Positions 37,728 through 47,040 of a stretch of DNA of 64,000 bases are shown here, piece after piece. The position numbers and the translations under genes are program-made. The stretch is from Proteus vulgaris. GTDB lineage: Bacteria > Pseudomonadota > Gammaproteobacteria > Enterobacterales > Enterobacteriaceae. Below the pieces are notes generated by a model. That model ran no database searches. It had not been told where the DNA came from and saw only the letters and a program-made list of their open reading frames with translations. The stretch is taken from assembly GCF_023100685.1 (NCBI RefSeq), contig NZ_CP090064.1, forward strand, positions 3,286,001 through 3,350,000. The letters run 5' to 3'. Positions within the stretch are counted from its first letter, which is position 1, and every line of letters begins with the position of its first letter.

Positions 37728-38158
37728 ACAAGGTTATTTTGTTTTCCTTTTACGGTGATCTGAATGGCTTCATTAGCCGGCGCGGAGATGTCATTTAATT
37801 CCCAGCCTGACAATGAAAGGATCATCGTTGCGGTACGTTTATTAGGAAGCTCACAATAGAACTGCACCGTTTCACGCTTTTCTGCTGCATTCAAGAACGC
37901 AACAAAGTTTTCATTTTCAGGGTCGTCAATAAAGCCTAACGACTTTTCAGGTCCTTCCGGTAAATCAGAGATAAATTGTTTGTTTTTATCAATGAGCGTC
38001 GTGACATCAACAAAACTTCCTGACTGACCAGTAGCACCTAGCGCCTTACAGTTAATCAGTGGTTTCATTTGCTCAACGGTATCACCTGCTTTACCAAATT
38101 TAACGACAGTACCAGCAGGTAGCATGGCGTATTCTGGCGATGTTTTTTGATCTGCCAT
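37685..38158 (-). CDS. Major tail tube protein
   Basis: The ~157-residue product (MADQKTSPEYAMLPAG and onward) resembles lambda gpV-type tube proteins of HK97-like phages: a short beta-sandwich with a FIDDPENENFVAFLNAAEK loop and a closing AIQITVKGKQN strand. ATG 38,158 was chosen because AGGAG lies 9 bp before it. Its position before the G/GT pair and after the gp10-like gene fits. A TAATG overlap links it to the chaperone gene. Confidence 0.82.
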   Translation of the reverse strand: MADQKTSPEYAMLPAGTVVKFGKAGDTVEQMKPLINCKALGATGQSGSFVDVTTLIDKNKQFISDLPEGPEKSLGFIDDPENENFVAFLNAAEKRETVQFYCELPNKRTATMILSLSGWELNDISAPANEAIQITVKGKQNNLVWGTSSATSTGDQG

Positions 38159-38169
38159 TATTTTCACTC

Positions 38170-38574
38170 CTAAGTATATAAAGAAAGGGCATGGCGAATA
38201 TGCTCAGTTAAGGTATTGAGCACCGCACGTTGGTTGTAATCGAGGGCTGGACGAATAAAAGGACTGGCAACTTGTTTGATGGTGCCGAACTCTTGAGCGC
38301 GAGCTTTCATATAATGAGGTTTTGTCGGTCCTACGGTGACCATGACAGCCCCATTCGTATTTTTTACTCGTGTCGTTTTGATGGTGATATTGTCTCGCAT
38401 ATGAGACTCAGTGCTTTTTGCATCAAACCCTGCATGCGCTTCCATATCATCTTTCACAACTTGCATGGCTTCTCGCCCTGCTTCACGTAATATCTTGGTT
38501 TTTAATTCAACTTCTAATTGCTTTAATTTTTGCCCTAATTCATCCAACCCTGTCACGCTAAGGTTGGTTATCAC
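38170..38574 (-). CDS. HK97 gp10-family neck/tail completion protein
   Basis: The 134-residue protein matches the gp10 pattern: a helical N-terminus with GLDELGQKLKQLE, a MRDNITIK segment, then PHYMKARAQEFGT and the PFIRPALD motif near residue 105. These proteins act at the head-tail junction as the tail terminator partner. The gene start overlaps the preceding stop by 4 bp, so the two are translated together. Confidence 0.88.
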   Translation of the reverse strand: MITNLSVTGLDELGQKLKQLEVELKTKILREAGREAMQVVKDDMEAHAGFDAKSTESHMRDNITIKTTRVKNTNGAVMVTVGPTKPHYMKARAQEFGTIKQVASPFIRPALDYNQRAVLNTLTEHIRHALSLYT

Positions 38575-38960
38575 GTTGCATCCTCGGGATAAGTGATAAT
38601 AAAATCACGATAAATGCGGTAGATTTTGCGATTTTCCGTTTGCTCAATCATGTCCTGCAGAAAATTGCCTCGCTGAACAGTTTGGACAGGGTAGTTGCCA
38701 ATATAACCATGTTGGATGGACTCCCACTCACGACAGAGAGTCGATTCCAGTTTTAAGGCTTTTGGATAGTCATCAGGTACTTGAATAACGATTTGGAAAC
38801 GGGCTTGAACCAGTGATGTGAGGGCTAATCCAGAGTCTATCTTTGGATCACTAATCCGTTGATAGATGACCCCTTCTAATTTATCGGAGGGGAGTTTTAA
38901 CGGATAAGCTAACAACCCCGTAATACGCTCCAGATCGGCTTTAATATCAACTTCTATCAT
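38571..38960 (-). CDS. Tail completion protein (DUF3168-like)
   Basis: The ~129-residue protein (MIEVDIKADLERITGLLAYP and onward) has the size and position of DUF3168/gpU-type tail terminators, which end tail growth and join it to the head. The long open frame extends upstream to 39,107, but those residues overlap the head-closure gene in another frame; ATG 38,960 gives the usual 14-bp overlap and a normal length. Confidence 0.7.
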   Translation of the reverse strand: MIEVDIKADLERITGLLAYPLKLPSDKLEGVIYQRISDPKIDSGLALTSLVQARFQIVIQVPDDYPKALKLESTLCREWESIQHGYIGNYPVQTVQRGNFLQDMIEQTENRKIYRIYRDFIITYPEDAT

Positions 38961-39276
38961 GTTGTATATTCGCCTCCGTGGTAATAATGGTTCTATCAGC
39001 CTGATTTCGGTCAACAGCGCGTACAGTAAATAGTCGCCCCTGATAGCCCACCAACCACCCCATATCAACATCAGAACGAGGTCGAACAGTGAAATGATAG
39101 GTTTCAATTACCTGATCTTGGTCTGCGGTACGAATCTTACGGTTCGACATCGATTCGGCTTTAGCCCATACCTCAGCCACTTTTTTTGAAACGACTTTTT
39201 CACTCCCTAAATCATCACGTTCTGTAACATAGTGAGAAAGGGAAATACGTTTGTTGAGTTCACCGGCTTTCATCAT
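38947..39276 (-). CDS. Head closure / head-tail adaptor protein
   Basis: The 109-residue protein starts MMKAGELNKRISLSHYV, the signature of the phage head-tail joining family (SPP1 gp16/HK97 gp9 type), with VAEVWAKAESMSNRKIRTADQ near the middle. It seals the packaged capsid below the connector. It begins just after the connector gene (3-bp gap) and overlaps the tail completion gene by 14 bp. Confidence 0.85.
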   Translation of the reverse strand: MMKAGELNKRISLSHYVTERDDLGSEKVVSKKVAEVWAKAESMSNRKIRTADQDQVIETYHFTVRPRSDVDMGWLVGYQGRLFTVRAVDRNQADRTIITTEANIQHDRS

Positions 39277-39279
39277 TCC

Positions 39280-39582
39280 TCACAAATTAATATGACGATA
39301 GGGGTCGAGCAGTAATTTAAATCCCGCTGGTAATATGGCTGTTTCTCTATTTTCATAGAAATTGCCAACGGCCAGCATAAGAGCCAATTCAATATCATCA
39401 GTGATTAATAAACCGTCAGGATCTTCCTCTGGTATATTTTCTTCATAAAGATGTCGATTGATATAGCCTTCAGCTCGTTGTTTTGCCGCCATCAGATAAG
39501 TTTTTAGCAGTTCATCTTCGAAGGTATTATCTTCATCTAGCCGGCATTGTTGCTTTAACTTTTCCTGTGTGGGTAGTGGCAT
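39280..39582 (-). CDS. Head-tail connector protein (HK97 gp6-like)
   Basis: The ~100-residue product from ATG 39,582 (MPLPTQEKLKQQCRLDED) has two helices with a AKQRAEGYINRHLYEE motif, as in the gp6 connector ring beneath the portal. The track frame to 39,657 is too long: its first 25 residues cover the terminator hairpin. This start gives the expected length. Confidence 0.8.
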   Translation of the reverse strand: MPLPTQEKLKQQCRLDEDNTFEDELLKTYLMAAKQRAEGYINRHLYEENIPEEDPDGLLITDDIELALMLAVGNFYENRETAILPAGFKLLLDPYRHINL

Positions 39583-39627
39583 AAATCCCCCAATACCTGC
39601 GATCACCCAGATCGCAGGCACAAAAAA

Positions 39628-39643
39628 ACCGCAATTAAGCGGT
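39628..39643 (-). terminator. Terminator after the capsid gene
   Basis: An ACCGC/GCGGT stem with a 6-nt loop is followed on the minus strand by TTTTTTTG. It lies 25 bp past the capsid stop and before the connector gene, so it may limit downstream expression relative to capsid. Confidence 0.7.
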
Positions 39644-39667
39644 GACTGTTTTATCACTTGCTAATGC

Positions 39668-40903
39668 TTATTTCGTGCTACTGGCACCTTTACCTACTAA
39701 TGCCTTAATAGCAGAAGTATCTTCAAGCACACAATCGAAGCGATGGAAAGCTAAGAAAGCTGTCTGATCATATTCTGCGTAACGTTCAACTAAACGCTTT
39801 AGAGTCATGTAGGTCACACGACGTAAAATGAATCGGTCAAAGTCACCGCAGAAGATGAATTTTTTACCCGCTTCCATTTTGTCGATCGCCTGATCAACTA
39901 CATACTGCATACCTAAAATTTGTGCAGGGGCAACACCTGAAATGGATGGAAGCCATAAAGGGCGTTTTTGAGCATCTTCCATTAATTTTAGGTTTTTCAG
40001 TGTGTCATCATTAAAAGCAAGACGGAATTTAGGGCTATTACGGTAAGCGGGGTCAATTGCATGCTCTAATTCGGTAATATCTTTCCAACTTAATGAGGCA
40101 CCAGCGACATCAACAGTATTAGTCACCGCTGTTTCCAAGCCTAATGGTTGTACAGGTGATCCCTTGCCTGTGCCTTTAATTAAATATTTTGCTTCACCAC
40201 GGCCAATACGTTGAGCAATGCGTTTTGCTAAATAGGCTTGAATATCCACACCACTATCTTGTAACAACTCATTGGAAACACGAATAATTTTTGATGTGAG
40301 TTTTTTAGCCCCTAAAATGGCAGTACCAAACTCAACATCTTGTTCACCTGCTGCGGTGTTTTCGCCCAACAATTCTCCTTCTTCATCAGTTCCATCGGAT
40401 GTTGACCAGGTAATATCTTGGCCTGTTGAAGTTGGTAAGATTTGAGCCACACTTGCAATACCGCTATAGGCTTTCATTTGGTCAACAATTTTATTTAACA
40501 TCTGAGTAGGAACGGTATAGCCACCTTTCTCATCGGGCGAAGTACCCTGTGCACGAAGTTCTTTGACCGCTTGACGTTCTTCTGCAGTGAGTTCACCGAA
40601 ACCACAACGCAGGAAGCGATCAAACGCTTGATTACGGCGCTCTGCTTGCTCTGTTTCAGGGTTATTCGGTTGTTGGCCACGCTGTTCTTTCTCTTTGTCA
40701 TCAACCAAATCTTGATCTAATGAGCGTAGTTGCTCTTCACGCTGAATCTGAGCATCTAAATTTTCAAGTTCAGTTTGCGCTTTATTCCATTGAGTGCGTT
40801 GCTCTTCAGTCATTACACCATCACCCACTTTTTCGTGAATGGCGCGCATATCAATCGCGATAGTGTTACGTTTTTGTTTTAATTCATGAAGCTTCATAGT
40901 CAT
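39668..40903 (-). CDS. HK97-family major capsid protein with delta domain
   Basis: The 411-residue product has a helical, charged N-terminal delta (scaffold) domain (~1-105) rich in Glu, Gln and Lys, then the mature HK97-fold capsid (GGYTVPTQMLNKIVDQMKAYS, WSTSDGTDEEGELLGENTAA, GKKFIFCGDFDRFILRR). The protease gene just upstream is expected to remove the delta domain. The HK97 cross-linking residues cannot be assigned safely without alignment. Confidence 0.94.
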   Translation of the reverse strand: MTMKLHELKQKRNTIAIDMRAIHEKVGDGVMTEEQRTQWNKAQTELENLDAQIQREEQLRSLDQDLVDDKEKEQRGQQPNNPETEQAERRNQAFDRFLRCGFGELTAEERQAVKELRAQGTSPDEKGGYTVPTQMLNKIVDQMKAYSGIASVAQILPTSTGQDITWSTSDGTDEEGELLGENTAAGEQDVEFGTAILGAKKLTSKIIRVSNELLQDSGVDIQAYLAKRIAQRIGRGEAKYLIKGTGKGSPVQPLGLETAVTNTVDVAGASLSWKDITELEHAIDPAYRNSPKFRLAFNDDTLKNLKLMEDAQKRPLWLPSISGVAPAQILGMQYVVDQAIDKMEAGKKFIFCGDFDRFILRRVTYMTLKRLVERYAEYDQTAFLAFHRFDCVLEDTSAIKALVGKGASSTK

Positions 40904-40912
40904 AGTATTACC

Positions 40913-41518
40913 TTATGCATTGAGTAAAGTCATAAGACGCTCACGCGCCAATTTTTGATTAATTGCTTTTTGAAGATCGCCACTGTCTCTGGCTTCTTTC
41001 CATGCATTCATTGAGCGAACCGCAGAGTCTGCATCTTGATATGCCGGATAGGTGACAGGGCTAACATCATAAAGTCGAGAAAACCGTGTTATTTCACGAA
41101 TAACGACACCCTCATCATCTTGGTACCAATCCTCACCATCTCTGGCTACACGGAAGGCAAAAGAACTTTGGTTGATATCGCCACGTTGCATCGGTGCTAA
41201 TACTAAATCACGAATAGTTTGTGTATCAGGTGCCGTTATATCGTAAACAAGTCCACGTTCATTGACGCTAAGCGACAAGGTTCCTGCTGTTGTTCGCCCT
41301 AAAATATAATTCGGATCGTGATTAAATAACCCGCGAACATCATCATTGAGTACATCATCAAACGCCCCTGGTTTAATAATTTCACGAAATCCATAAATCA
41401 GTTCGGATCGGGAGTCGAAGACAGAGCCTAAACCCACGATATGTGTCGGCTTATTTTCCTCTCCCGCCTCTGCCCGAACCTCACCGACATAACATCGTGT
41501 TTCTTTTTCATTGCTCAT
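40913..41518 (-). CDS. HK97-family prohead protease
   Basis: From ATG 41,518 (MSNEKETRCYVGEV) the protein has ~201 residues with the U35 herpesvirus-like protease motifs: GLGSVFDSRSEL, FREIIKPGAFDD and the catalytic-His block GLFNHDPNYILGRT, followed by the Ser-containing INQSSFAFRV. It cuts the capsid delta domain during maturation. The longer frame to 41,569 lies inside the portal gene; the chosen start overlaps it by 11 bp. Confidence 0.92.
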   Translation of the reverse strand: MSNEKETRCYVGEVRAEAGEENKPTHIVGLGSVFDSRSELIYGFREIIKPGAFDDVLNDDVRGLFNHDPNYILGRTTAGTLSLSVNERGLVYDITAPDTQTIRDLVLAPMQRGDINQSSFAFRVARDGEDWYQDDEGVVIREITRFSRLYDVSPVTYPAYQDADSAVRSMNAWKEARDSGDLQKAINQKLARERLMTLLNA

Positions 41519-42737
41519 CGTTATCCCCTTTTTGTTCTTCGATATTTTCACCCGCAGGTTTGGTGGCATTAACGCTCACTAACATTTCATCAAGACCATC
41601 AACAGGATTCATATCCTCAAAGGCACGCGCCTCATTACGGCTCATCCAACCATCTGTAATCGCAAAGTGGTAGAAATCAGCACGTTCTTTTGGTGTTCCA
41701 CGTAGTAATCCCGCTAAATTAAATCGCACATAAAAGCCAGCCGTTCGCTCTTGTCGAGTAAACAAACGTCGGTTTAATTCCTGCTCCCAGTTCACCACCC
41801 ACGGCATGATGGTATGTCGTACAAACTGGATGGATTGCTCTGAGATGTTTGAGAAAGTAGCTTTTTCGAGGTCGTTAATCATGTGAGCCGGCACATTGAA
41901 GATCCCTGCAATCATTGAGCGATTAAGTTTCAACATATCAATCAGTTGTGCATCAACAGGAGAAACAGTCAGCGCTTTGTAATCCAGATCCGCAGGTAAA
42001 AGCATGGTTTTATTTTCTTGGCTTCGTAGCATTCGGGAAGCTTTTTGCCACATATCTTTCAGTCGTTCCCATCCAGCTGTTTGTAACTCACCTTTTACTG
42101 AAACAATCCCCGCAGGACGAGCATTCCCCCCAAAGAAGGAGCTAGTGTACTTCTGCCCACTCATTCCCATGCCAATGGTTTCCGCATGTTGAATGATGGG
42201 GCTAATTCCCATTCTTTGATTGTTCCCCAACGCTCGAATATGGATCATGTCATCAGGACTAATGGCAAAATTACCCAATTCGTTATAAACGCCATACGTA
42301 TATCGACCACCGGTATTAAGCAGTGTCGTTTCCCACGGCATACAAGCTTCTAAATTTGTCACCTCGCCTTTTCGGTTACGAATCACTTGGGTATAACCAT
42401 TTCCCCAACCCAAAACATGACGCTCTTTTGTTTCACGCCATTTATAGCTGGTTTGCCACTCGTTAGGCTCATCATGAACTAAATAAAACAAAGGATGATC
42501 ACGCGCAGTTTCTACCCTATTACCCGACTTTCGCATTACATGCAGTGGCATCTGGGCAATAGACGATGAAAGCACATAAATACAGGCGTAAACGGCGGCT
42601 AACTTCATTGATGTTTCAGGACTCACATACACATCAGCCGTAAATAATCCATCATTATCAATAGAGTCGGCAGTAATCGGTGTATTAGGGTTCTCTAAAC
42701 TGGGTGATTCATTGCGAAATAAAGCATCAATTAGCAC
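41508..42737 (-). CDS. Phage portal protein (HK97 family)
   Basis: The 409-residue portal forms the ring for DNA entry and head-tail joining. Visible features are the N-terminal YVSPETSMKLAAVYACIYVLSSSIAQMPLHV, the RALGNNQRMGISPI core and the C-terminal NEARAFEDMNPVDGLDEM. The start is GTG at 42,737, overlapping the small membrane gene by 11 bp. No ATG fits nearby. Confidence 0.94.
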   Translation of the reverse strand: MLIDALFRNESPSLENPNTPITADSIDNDGLFTADVYVSPETSMKLAAVYACIYVLSSSIAQMPLHVMRKSGNRVETARDHPLFYLVHDEPNEWQTSYKWRETKERHVLGWGNGYTQVIRNRKGEVTNLEACMPWETTLLNTGGRYTYGVYNELGNFAISPDDMIHIRALGNNQRMGISPIIQHAETIGMGMSGQKYTSSFFGGNARPAGIVSVKGELQTAGWERLKDMWQKASRMLRSQENKTMLLPADLDYKALTVSPVDAQLIDMLKLNRSMIAGIFNVPAHMINDLEKATFSNISEQSIQFVRHTIMPWVVNWEQELNRRLFTRQERTAGFYVRFNLAGLLRGTPKERADFYHFAITDGWMSRNEARAFEDMNPVDGLDEMLVSVNATKPAGENIEEQKGDNDEQ

Positions 42738-42888
42738 GCTTCCCCCTCATGGCTACCGCCAAGGCATAAGTTATTGCAATGCAACCACCGATAATCAGCG
42801 TGTTAGCAACACCATATTTTAGATAACACCCCGCCAGAACCGCACTAACACCAGCCAATGCAGTAATATCAAGTAATAGATTTTTCAT
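42727..42888 (-). CDS. Small two-helix membrane protein between terminase and portal
   Basis: A 53-residue ORF ([20 protein letters not shown] start) contains two hydrophobic helices separated by a KYGVAN turn and ends in a basic MRGKRAN tail. The ATG overlaps the terminase stop (CTATGA) and the end overlaps the portal start by 11 bp, a tight coupling that supports it as a gene. Its function is unknown; similar small ORFs sit here in other HK97-like phages. Confidence 0.6.
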   Translation of the reverse strand: MKNLLLDITALAGVSAVLAGCYLKYGVANTLIIGGCIAITYALAVAMRGKRAN

Positions 42889-44615
42889 AGGAATAAAAGG
42901 TCTTCGTTAGGATCTAAAGAGGAAAGGAAGTCACGCTCTTCATGTAGCATTGCTCGCCCAATTGCCATAATTAATGCAACTGCACCGTCAATTTTGTTCT
43001 CGTTCTGCTCTTTAATGGGCCTCACCACATCGTCATTGCCTGGTAGATATTTACCAACCACATTCCCCATACACCATGTCATAATCGGATTACCATCATG
43101 GTGAAAGCGCCCAGAGGCAATTGCAGCTTCAAGCTCTTTCATTGGATCTGACATATTTGTGTAGTTTTGAACGATTGTGATAGGGGTTAGCCCTTCATCA
43201 GCTAACTGATGCGATAAGTTAGTTGCTCCATGAGGGTCAATTGGGCTTTCACTAATGGGTGTGTTGAGGTTATCTGTTATTGCATCTTCCAAAATAACGC
43301 GGTAATCAATCTCTGCGCCATCAGTAAGGGTTAAATGCTTTGTTTCTACCCATTTTTTAAATCGTTCTGCAGTACGCTGATTTTCAATATCAGCACTAAA
43401 AACTGCATTGTAGGGCACATAAAAACTGGGTGAAATGCAGTAATAATGACGTTTGCCCTCTATTTCACGCGTAAACAACTTTACTCGTGAATTCATATCG
43501 ATTTTTCTAGCTAAGTCAAGACCTTGATAGCAAGACTGACCTTCAAACATCTCTAACGTGAGTGTTTTATCTTCACACGCTCGCCAACTCAACATGTTAA
43601 AGAAAGCCGAGCGAGCAGAAACCCAAATATTTAAATGTTTAGTTTTGAAAATACTGGCTAATCGAGGGTTGTTTTTAGCTCTATTTTGCTGACTAATAAG
43701 AAACTCACTATAAACAGAAACCCCCATATTGGGATTAGCTTTCTTCAGTGTATTCGGATCAGTCCAATCGTCTTTTTCATCAACGGTATAAATGACACCA
43801 AATAATTCATCATTAGGCACTGTTCCATTGAGCATTTCGATCACTTCACGGCGCTTATCGTAACATGGTCCTTCGATATTATAACCCGCTGTTGTGATAG
43901 CCCACATCAACGGCTGACGTCTAGCACCCATTCCTGTTAGCATCGTTGTGTAAAGGGAGTCAGTATCATGCTCATGGTATTCATCCACGATTGCACAATG
44001 TGGAGACTGACCATCACCCGGGTCACCAATCAGCGGTTCAAAACGCGCCCCATCTTCAGGGCGATTCATGTTTTTTGCATTAACCTCAATGCCAAATGCC
44101 TCGGTTAACAACGGAGTGCGCTTACACATCAACTTAGCTGGTCTAAATACTTCCCATGCTTGTTTTTCTGTCGTGGCACCAGAATAAACCTCCGCACCAA
44201 ATTCGTTATCACAAGTAAAGCAATACAGCGCAACGCCTGCGGAAATAGCTGATTTCCCATTTTTACGCGGAATTTCGGTATATACTTCACGAAAGCGACG
44301 AAGTTTTGTTCCTTTTTGAACCCACCCAAATGCACTACAAACGATAAATAGCTGCCAAGGTTCAAGCGTAATAGGCATTCGTTTAAATGCCCACTCACCT
44401 TTGGTGTGTGGCAATAACTGAATAAACTTTGCAGCTTGCTCAGCTAAATCCTTATCAAATCGATAGCGAAATTTTCGCGATTTCTCTTGCGCCATATCAT
44501 CAATATGTCGCTGGCAGGCATCAATTACATACTGACATACCACAATCTTGCCACGCACCACATCACGCGCATATTGATTTGCCGCATTGACGTTCGGGTA
44601 AGATTTACGGCTCAT
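42885..44615 (-). CDS. terL: Terminase large subunit (P27/HK97 type)
   Basis: The 576-residue packaging motor has an ATPase domain with a Walker A-like PRKNGKS at residues 116-122, Walker B AIVDEYH at 208-214 and a nuclease domain in the C-terminal half ([13 protein letters not shown] starts it, ending [14 protein letters not shown]). It cuts concatemeric DNA and pumps it into the prohead. Its start overlaps terS by 4 bp. Confidence 0.95.
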   Translation of the reverse strand: MSRKSYPNVNAANQYARDVVRGKIVVCQYVIDACQRHIDDMAQEKSRKFRYRFDKDLAEQAAKFIQLLPHTKGEWAFKRMPITLEPWQLFIVCSAFGWVQKGTKLRRFREVYTEIPRKNGKSAISAGVALYCFTCDNEFGAEVYSGATTEKQAWEVFRPAKLMCKRTPLLTEAFGIEVNAKNMNRPEDGARFEPLIGDPGDGQSPHCAIVDEYHEHDTDSLYTTMLTGMGARRQPLMWAITTAGYNIEGPCYDKRREVIEMLNGTVPNDELFGVIYTVDEKDDWTDPNTLKKANPNMGVSVYSEFLISQQNRAKNNPRLASIFKTKHLNIWVSARSAFFNMLSWRACEDKTLTLEMFEGQSCYQGLDLARKIDMNSRVKLFTREIEGKRHYYCISPSFYVPYNAVFSADIENQRTAERFKKWVETKHLTLTDGAEIDYRVILEDAITDNLNTPISESPIDPHGATNLSHQLADEGLTPITIVQNYTNMSDPMKELEAAIASGRFHHDGNPIMTWCMGNVVGKYLPGNDDVVRPIKEQNENKIDGAVALIMAIGRAMLHEERDFLSSLDPNEDLLFL

Positions 44616-45106
44616 GATGAAATAATCCTCATAAAGGGGTTATCTTGCTTTTTTTGCCCCGCAAGACCAATTAATCGCTGACGACTACTTGGATCTAAAC
44701 CCAGCATTGCGCCCGTGCGATCCATTTCACTTTCTTGTTCTTTTTTTGTCGTTAAATCAGGGTTTTTTATTGGTCCTCCCGTGGCACCAATTAAGCGAGT
44801 ACCATCACGCATGATCGCAATTACCGAATTACGCCAAATATGATAGGCGACACACCAACGTTCAAGCACAGCGAGATCAGTAATACATAATATGCCTTGA
44901 CCACAAAGCTCCTTGATTGTGACTTCCCACATAACAACAGCAAGCTCTAGTTTGTTTTCGGTAAACCAATCTGGTGGCGTCACACCTTTTAATGGTGTGA
45001 ATACCGGCTCGTCTTTATTGAGCGCTCGTTTTCCCGGATTACCGGCCAATTCTTTTCTGGCGGTAGGCTTCGGGCGACGACCAGATTTGCCCGGAGTGCC
45101 AGCCAT
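44612..45106 (-). CDS. terS: Terminase small subunit (P27 family)
   Basis: The 164-residue protein starts [20 protein letters not shown], has the [17 protein letters not shown] segment and ends [16 protein letters not shown], all P27-type TerS motifs. It recognises the packaging site. The basic N-terminus is a probable DNA-binding region. The 182-bp gap upstream (45,107-45,288) probably contains the cos site. Confidence 0.92.
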   Translation of the reverse strand: MAGTPGKSGRRPKPTARKELAGNPGKRALNKDEPVFTPLKGVTPPDWFTENKLELAVVMWEVTIKELCGQGILCITDLAVLERWCVAYHIWRNSVIAIMRDGTRLIGATGGPIKNPDLTTKKEQESEMDRTGAMLGLDPSSRQRLIGLAGQKKQDNPFMRIISS

Positions 45107-45203
45107 AAATAAACCTCCAAATCATTCAAGATCCGATACATAAATATGGCTAAACAATTAGCCAGTTTTAATTTCATTTTTCGCGGGTATAAAAATTGAC
45201 TTA

Positions 45204-45252
45204 AGGGGGCGGTCCTAGGTGGCGAGAGTGGTAGGGATTTTACCCGCCCCCT
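45204..45252. other. Candidate cos region: 9-bp GC-rich inverted repeat
   Basis: AGGGGGCGG (45,204-45,212) and CCGCCCCCT (45,244-45,252) flank a 31-bp spacer between the HNH and TerS genes. This is the most GC-rich part of the window and stands in the expected cos position of HK97-like phages. The exact nick points cannot be read by eye. Confidence 0.45.
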
Positions 45253-45288
45253 CCCCTATGAATAATAGGGTTGCTTTAAGCTACGGAA

Positions 45289-45636
45289 TTATTTCCCTTC
45301 CCTTGCTGTCTTAGCTCTATGACACGGCCAACACAGGCTTTGTAGGTTATCTTCTGCATCGGTACCCCCATGCGCCTTAGCAATGATATGGTCAACCGTT
45401 TTTGCTTCAGTGGCTCGTCCTGCTTTTAAGCATTCCTGGCACAGATACTTATCACGCTTGAGTATATGAGCTCGCAGTTTATCCCACTTTGTACCATAAC
45501 CACGTTGATGACGAGACTTACCACGCTGGTGCATTTCCCATCCTAGGTTCTGATGATCTTCACAGTAACCGTTACGTTCGGTTGTTGTCTTGGCGCATCC
45601 CTGTTTACGACATGCGCGAGGTATGCGAGGTGGCAT
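45289..45636 (-). CDS. HNH endonuclease
   Basis: The 115-residue protein has the HNH motif VDHIIAKAHGGTDAEDNLQSLCWPCHRAK with zinc cysteine pairs (CQEC and CWPC) and an upstream RHQRGYGTKWDKLRAHIL region. In HK97-like phages this nuclease works with the terminase at cos and is needed for packaging. It is adjacent to the cos candidate. Two extra N-terminal Cys/His groups (CRKQGC, CEDH) may bind another zinc. Confidence 0.92.
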   Translation of the reverse strand: MPPRIPRACRKQGCAKTTTERNGYCEDHQNLGWEMHQRGKSRHQRGYGTKWDKLRAHILKRDKYLCQECLKAGRATEAKTVDHIIAKAHGGTDAEDNLQSLCWPCHRAKTAREGK

Positions 45637-45699
45637 GTTATTTCCTATAATTTAAAGAAGAGAATAATACCCTTTATTGAACATAGGGTATTTTCACCT

Positions 45700-46065
45700 T
45701 TACTTCTGACTGCACCACGTTCTGTTATTTAGTTCACTCACAGCTTGTGCCCACGCTTGATGCTGAGTTTCCATTGCTTTCTTAAGCTCAGTGATAGCAA
45801 TATCTTGACTATTGGCTCGCATGCGTAAATCTGCTAACTCAGCCTTAGTGTCCTGTTCTAACTGATAACTAACAGCTACATCTTTTAGCTCAGCAGAATT
45901 AATAAAAGCGTCTTTGATAAATAACTTACCAGAGAACTGTGGTGTTAATTTAGGCTTTACACCCGTACCTTGCATCAGTTGTTTAATGCGAGTGAGTTGT
46001 TCTTCTAACTTATCTAGCTCACTTGTATCTACTGAGACTTTTAATTGAATAGTGTTATCTGACAT
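45700..46065 (-). CDS. Hypothetical phage protein with coiled coil and gpJ-like motif
   Basis: From ATG 46,065 (MSDNTIQLKVSVDTSELDKL) the ~121-residue protein has an N-terminal amphipathic helix (EEQLTRIKQLMQ), a motif GKLFIKDAFINSAELKDV at about residues 42-59, and a second helical stretch. The motif resembles NGQMFMREAFINEAWLNSV in the C-terminal part of gpJ of this same phage. Function is unknown. Upstream frames to 46,089 add eight residues without a ribosome site. Confidence 0.5.
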   Translation of the reverse strand: MSDNTIQLKVSVDTSELDKLEEQLTRIKQLMQGTGVKPKLTPQFSGKLFIKDAFINSAELKDVAVSYQLEQDTKAELADLRMRANSQDIAITELKKAMETQHQAWAQAVSELNNRTWCSQK

Positions 46066-46079
46066 ATCTATCTCCAATA

Positions 46080-46106
46080 AAAAAACCACCAGTTATTAAC
46101 TGATGG
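46080..46106 (-). terminator. Terminator upstream of the 45.7-kb gene
   Basis: On the minus strand a CCATCAGTT/AACTGGTGG hairpin is followed by TTTTTTTATT. It sits just before the 46,065 start. A closely related hairpin lies at 47,276-47,300. Confidence 0.65.
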
Positions 46107-46206
46107 CTATCGATACAAACTCTATCAACGCCACTCAATGAATGACGTTTGTAGAATTAAATATGTTTATGTCTCTCCATAATAAGAAACGGTGATAATG
46201 CGACGA

Positions 46207-46235
46207 ATTAAAAAGCCTCACTATTAAGTGAGGCT
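46207..46235 (-). terminator. Terminator after the 46.3-kb gene
   Basis: AGCCTCAC/GTGAGGCT gives an 8-bp perfect stem with a 6-nt loop, followed on the minus strand by TTTTTAAT. Confidence 0.8.
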
Positions 46236-46266
46236 GTATTTATTTGAATAGATAGGGTTTTATAAA

Positions 46267-46653
46267 CTAAAATTCATTAGCGTATGGGAATTCAATACCT
46301 TGAACCATTTTAATCATATAATCTTCATCTTGCGCTACATCCATAGGATATGCTGAAGTATCGTCTGTTGACCAATCGTCTCTCGTGGAATTAATCACAG
46401 GAATAAAGTTATACAAAAATAATTTATTCTCCAAACAAAAAACCACGAAATAATTGTCTCGACCTAAAATAGGATCTTGTTGCCAATGACCAACAGGACC
46501 AACAGACTTTGGAAATGAACGTCGAATAACAGAAATAAGTAAAGCACCTTGATAATATTCTCCAAGCGGAGTACGTACCATCCCCTTAATTTGGTCTGAC
46601 GTTAATTCAACATACTCTTGTGTATCTTTTCCATCATTTTTAATAGTTAACAT
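46267..46653 (-). CDS. Hypothetical protein, independent accessory gene
   Basis: The ~128-residue product (MLTIKNDGKDTQEYVELTSDQ and onward) has no transmembrane segment. It contains HWQQDPILGRDNYFVVFCLENKLFLYNFIPV in the middle. ATG 46,653 is chosen because AGGAG lies 8 bp before it; GTG 46,659 would be 2 bp from that site. The gene has its own terminator and ~790 bp of free DNA upstream, which marks it as a separately transcribed prophage gene. Its family is unknown to me. Confidence 0.55.
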   Translation of the reverse strand: MLTIKNDGKDTQEYVELTSDQIKGMVRTPLGEYYQGALLISVIRRSFPKSVGPVGHWQQDPILGRDNYFVVFCLENKLFLYNFIPVINSTRDDWSTDDTSAYPMDVAQDEDYMIKMVQGIEFPYANEF

Positions 46654-46884
46654 ATTCACTACTCCTTTAGTGTTTATTATGAAGTTATCTTAACCTCACA
46701 CTTTCATACCTTTAATCACTTAAAGGTACTGTTTAAATATACATTACTTATTGTTTATTGATCTAAGAACTGTCCCAATAGTAAATAATCTTCGTCATGC
46801 TTTTTTTCTAAAAAATAGCGTTGATTATTAATAGATTGCCTTAGTAGATATTGGTAACTTATTGTTTTCACGCATACTAGTGAA

Positions 46885-46920
46885 AGCCCTGTGGGAGCCC
46901 AAACTCACAGGGTTATTTTT
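46885..46920 (+). terminator. Plus-strand hairpin with T-run
   Basis: CCCTGTG/CACAGGG with inner GAG/CTC pairs is followed by TTATTTTTAT. All neighbouring genes read leftward, so an unannotated plus-strand transcript would be its client. Confidence 0.5.
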
Positions 46921-47040
46921 ATATTGCGTTTTTTATTTAGGTAAGAAATAGGTTAATCAGAATTATCAATCTGGTATATATACTTACTTAAGCTATAGTA
47001 AGCAAGTATCGCTATACTTTGATTAATATCTTGCTAGTTT

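Noticed and set aside
45107..45288. A small gene between TerS and HNH
   Set aside because: Short frames exist but overlap the GC-rich repeat and lack ribosome sites; the cos reading fits better.
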